DNA from: CAWBLP01 sp963789495
GTDB lineage: Bacteria; Pseudomonadota; Alphaproteobacteria; Acetobacterales; Acetobacteraceae
DNA: 64,000 nucleotides
Assembly (NCBI GenBank): GCA_963789495.1
Contig: CAWBLP010000015.1
Span: 92,195-156,194 of the forward strand
Direction: 5' to 3'
The notes beneath the pieces are model-generated. The model had not been told where the DNA came from, made no database searches, and saw only the letters and a program-made list of their open reading frames with translations. Of this stretch, positions 62,789 through 64,000 are shown one piece after another; positions within the stretch are counted from its first letter, which is position 1, and each line of letters opens with the position of its first letter. The position numbers and the translations under genes were made by a program.

Positions 62789-63996
62789 TAGTGTCCTGAA
62801 CCATAAGACCACCGCATCATGTCGTTGAAGTGTTGTAGGTGCAAAATCGTTCTATGGCGTCGAGGATGTCGTCGGCGGATTTGACCCACCGGAATGGCTT
62901 TGGGTTGGCATTGTGGTGATCGAGAAAGGCGTTGATCGCAGCTTCCAGCTCATCGACGCTGCGATGCACGCCGCGCCTGATCTTCCGGTCGGTCAGCAGT
63001 GCGAAAAAGCGCTCGACCTGGTTCAGCCAGGAGCTGCTTGTCGGGGTCAGGTGGACATGCCAGCGCGGGCGCTTTGCCAGCCAGTCGCGGATCAGCGCGG
63101 TCTTGTGCGTCGCGTAGTTGTCCCAGACCAGATGCACATCCAGCCCGGTCGGTACCGCAGCCTCGATCTCGTCCAGGAATTGACGGAACTCGGTCGCGCG
63201 GTGGCGCGGATAGCATTTGCCGATGATTGCTCCGGTAGCGACGTCAAGTGCCGCGAACAGCGAGGTCGTACCGTGCCGGACGTAATCGTGACTGCGCCGC
63301 TCAGGCTGACCAGGTCGCATCGGAAACACGGTCTGGCTGCGGTCCAGCGCCTGGATCTGCGACTTTTCGTCAACGCAGAGCACCACGGCATGCTCGGGAG
63401 GGGAAACATACAACCCCACCACATCGCGCACCTTGGCCACGAAGTCGGGATCAGTGGAGAGCTTGAATGTCTCCTGCCGATGCGGCTTCAGCCCGAAGGC
63501 GCGCCAAATCCGCTGCACCGTGCTGACCGACAAGCCGGTGTCTCGCGCCATGCCACGCGAACTCCAGTGGGTCGCCGCCTCGGGCTTACTCTCCAGCGTG
63601 CGGGTGATCACCGCTTCGATCCGTTTATCCTCGATCGTGCGCGGCGCTCCGGGCCGCGGCTCGTCGCGCAAACCCTCGACCCGCTGCGCCAGAAACCGGC
63701 GGCGCCATTTGCCGACGGTTTGTGGATGCGCCCCAAGCTGCTGACCAACCGCCTGGTTTTCCAGACCCTCGGCGCAGGCCAGAACGATGCGGGCACGAGC
63801 CGCAAGAGCCTGCGAGGTCTTGGGCCGGGCGGCCAGCGCCATCAGCTCAGATCTCTCCGCATCCGTTACATTCAGCGCTTCCAGCCTGCGTCCCGCCATG
63901 CCTGCTCTCCGTCTCCAAGACGACAGAGCCTCGCAAGTCACGCCGAATCGACCGCAGTGCAGTTTTCGAATCGCTGATGCGACGGATTTAGGACTC
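62789..63996 (-). mobile_element. IS630-family insertion sequence, reaching the window end
   Basis: A single transposase flanked by imperfect inverted ends: left GTGTCCTGAACCATAAGACC and CGCATCATG from 62791, right (reverse strand) GTCCTAAATCCGTCGCATCA from about 63994. A TA at 62789-62790 could be half of a TA duplication, but the right-hand one was not identified, so the boundaries are approximate. Confidence 0.75.
62817..63899 (-). CDS. IS630-family transposase
   Basis: 360 residues from the ATG at 63899 (63941 also in frame). N-terminal helix-turn-helix: SQALAARARIVLACAEGLEN, QAVGQQLGAHPQTVGKWRRR, then a second HTH GLSVSTVQRIWRAFGLKPHR. The DDE domain is complete: VVLCVDEKSQIQALDRSQ (D), LDVHLVWDNYATHKTALIRD (D), LTPTSSSWLNQVERFFALL (E). 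Single frame and intact, so potentially active. Confidence 0.93.
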   Translation of the reverse strand: MAGRRLEALNVTDAERSELMALAARPKTSQALAARARIVLACAEGLENQAVGQQLGAHPQTVGKWRRRFLAQRVEGLRDEPRPGAPRTIEDKRIEAVITRTLESKPEAATHWSSRGMARDTGLSVSTVQRIWRAFGLKPHRQETFKLSTDPDFVAKVRDVVGLYVSPPEHAVVLCVDEKSQIQALDRSQTVFPMRPGQPERRSHDYVRHGTTSLFAALDVATGAIIGKCYPRHRATEFRQFLDEIEAAVPTGLDVHLVWDNYATHKTALIRDWLAKRPRWHVHLTPTSSSWLNQVERFFALLTDRKIRRGVHRSVDELEAAINAFLDHHNANPKPFRWVKSADDILDAIERFCTYNTSTT

Positions 63997-64000
63997 AGGA

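Overview
The window is GC-rich chromosomal DNA of an alphaproteobacterium, most likely an Acetobacteraceae/Rhodospirillales member. That is an inference from codon and GC style, a class II DAHP synthase, a zinc-fingered alphaproteobacterial-type DinB, YraN beside ComM, and extended L9 and S6 tails. I could not run a database search. No rRNA, tRNA or CRISPR array was seen.

Layout. 0-8.4 kb: start of a peptide-ABC binding protein, a decayed glycoside-hydrolase-like gene, cfa, the rpsF-rpsR-rplI ribosomal block, and a two-gene pair of a PhoU/DUF47-like protein and a truncated pyruvate phosphate dikinase-like protein. 8.6-25.0 kb: two copies of one IS110-family element in opposite orientation, with identical translated products, bracket a TylF-type methyltransferase, fabI, a PhnZ-like HD protein, a dppBCDF-like peptide transporter, upp, a lone receiver protein, comM, yraN and a DapA-family enzyme. 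25-46.6 kb: small genes with cspA, an 1180-residue multidomain glycosyltransferase, gor, a second peptide-binding protein, class II DAHP synthase, a nicotinate phosphoribosyltransferase, tusA-HDAC-xseB, a ROK kinase, dinB, xerC, a DUF484 gene, a transaldolase and priA. 46.7-52.0 kb: a divergent polysaccharide locus. 52.3-64 kb: CaiB/CaiD-like genes with two tandem cupin paralogues, a copZ-copA-cueR copper operon, a queuosine pair (queA plus precursor transporter), a VOC gene and an IS630 element.

Three dispersed repeat families fill intergenic space. The most striking signal is that both IS110 copies sit at the same position and in the same relative orientation inside repeat family 1. The element's own 5' non-coding region carries a stem-loop whose internal-loop strands match the two halves of that target. 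This is what the IS110 bridge-RNA model predicts.

A second pattern is technical or evolutionary. Many conserved genes (fabI, PhnZ-like HD, ROK, xerC, DUF484, tal, priA, caiB, queA, the queuosine-precursor transporter, VOC) are each broken mainly by single-base insertions while the protein sequence on either side stays intact. This looks more like residual sequencing insertions than natural decay. The glycoside-hydrolase-like locus near 1 kb, with in-frame stops and a large deletion, looks like true decay.
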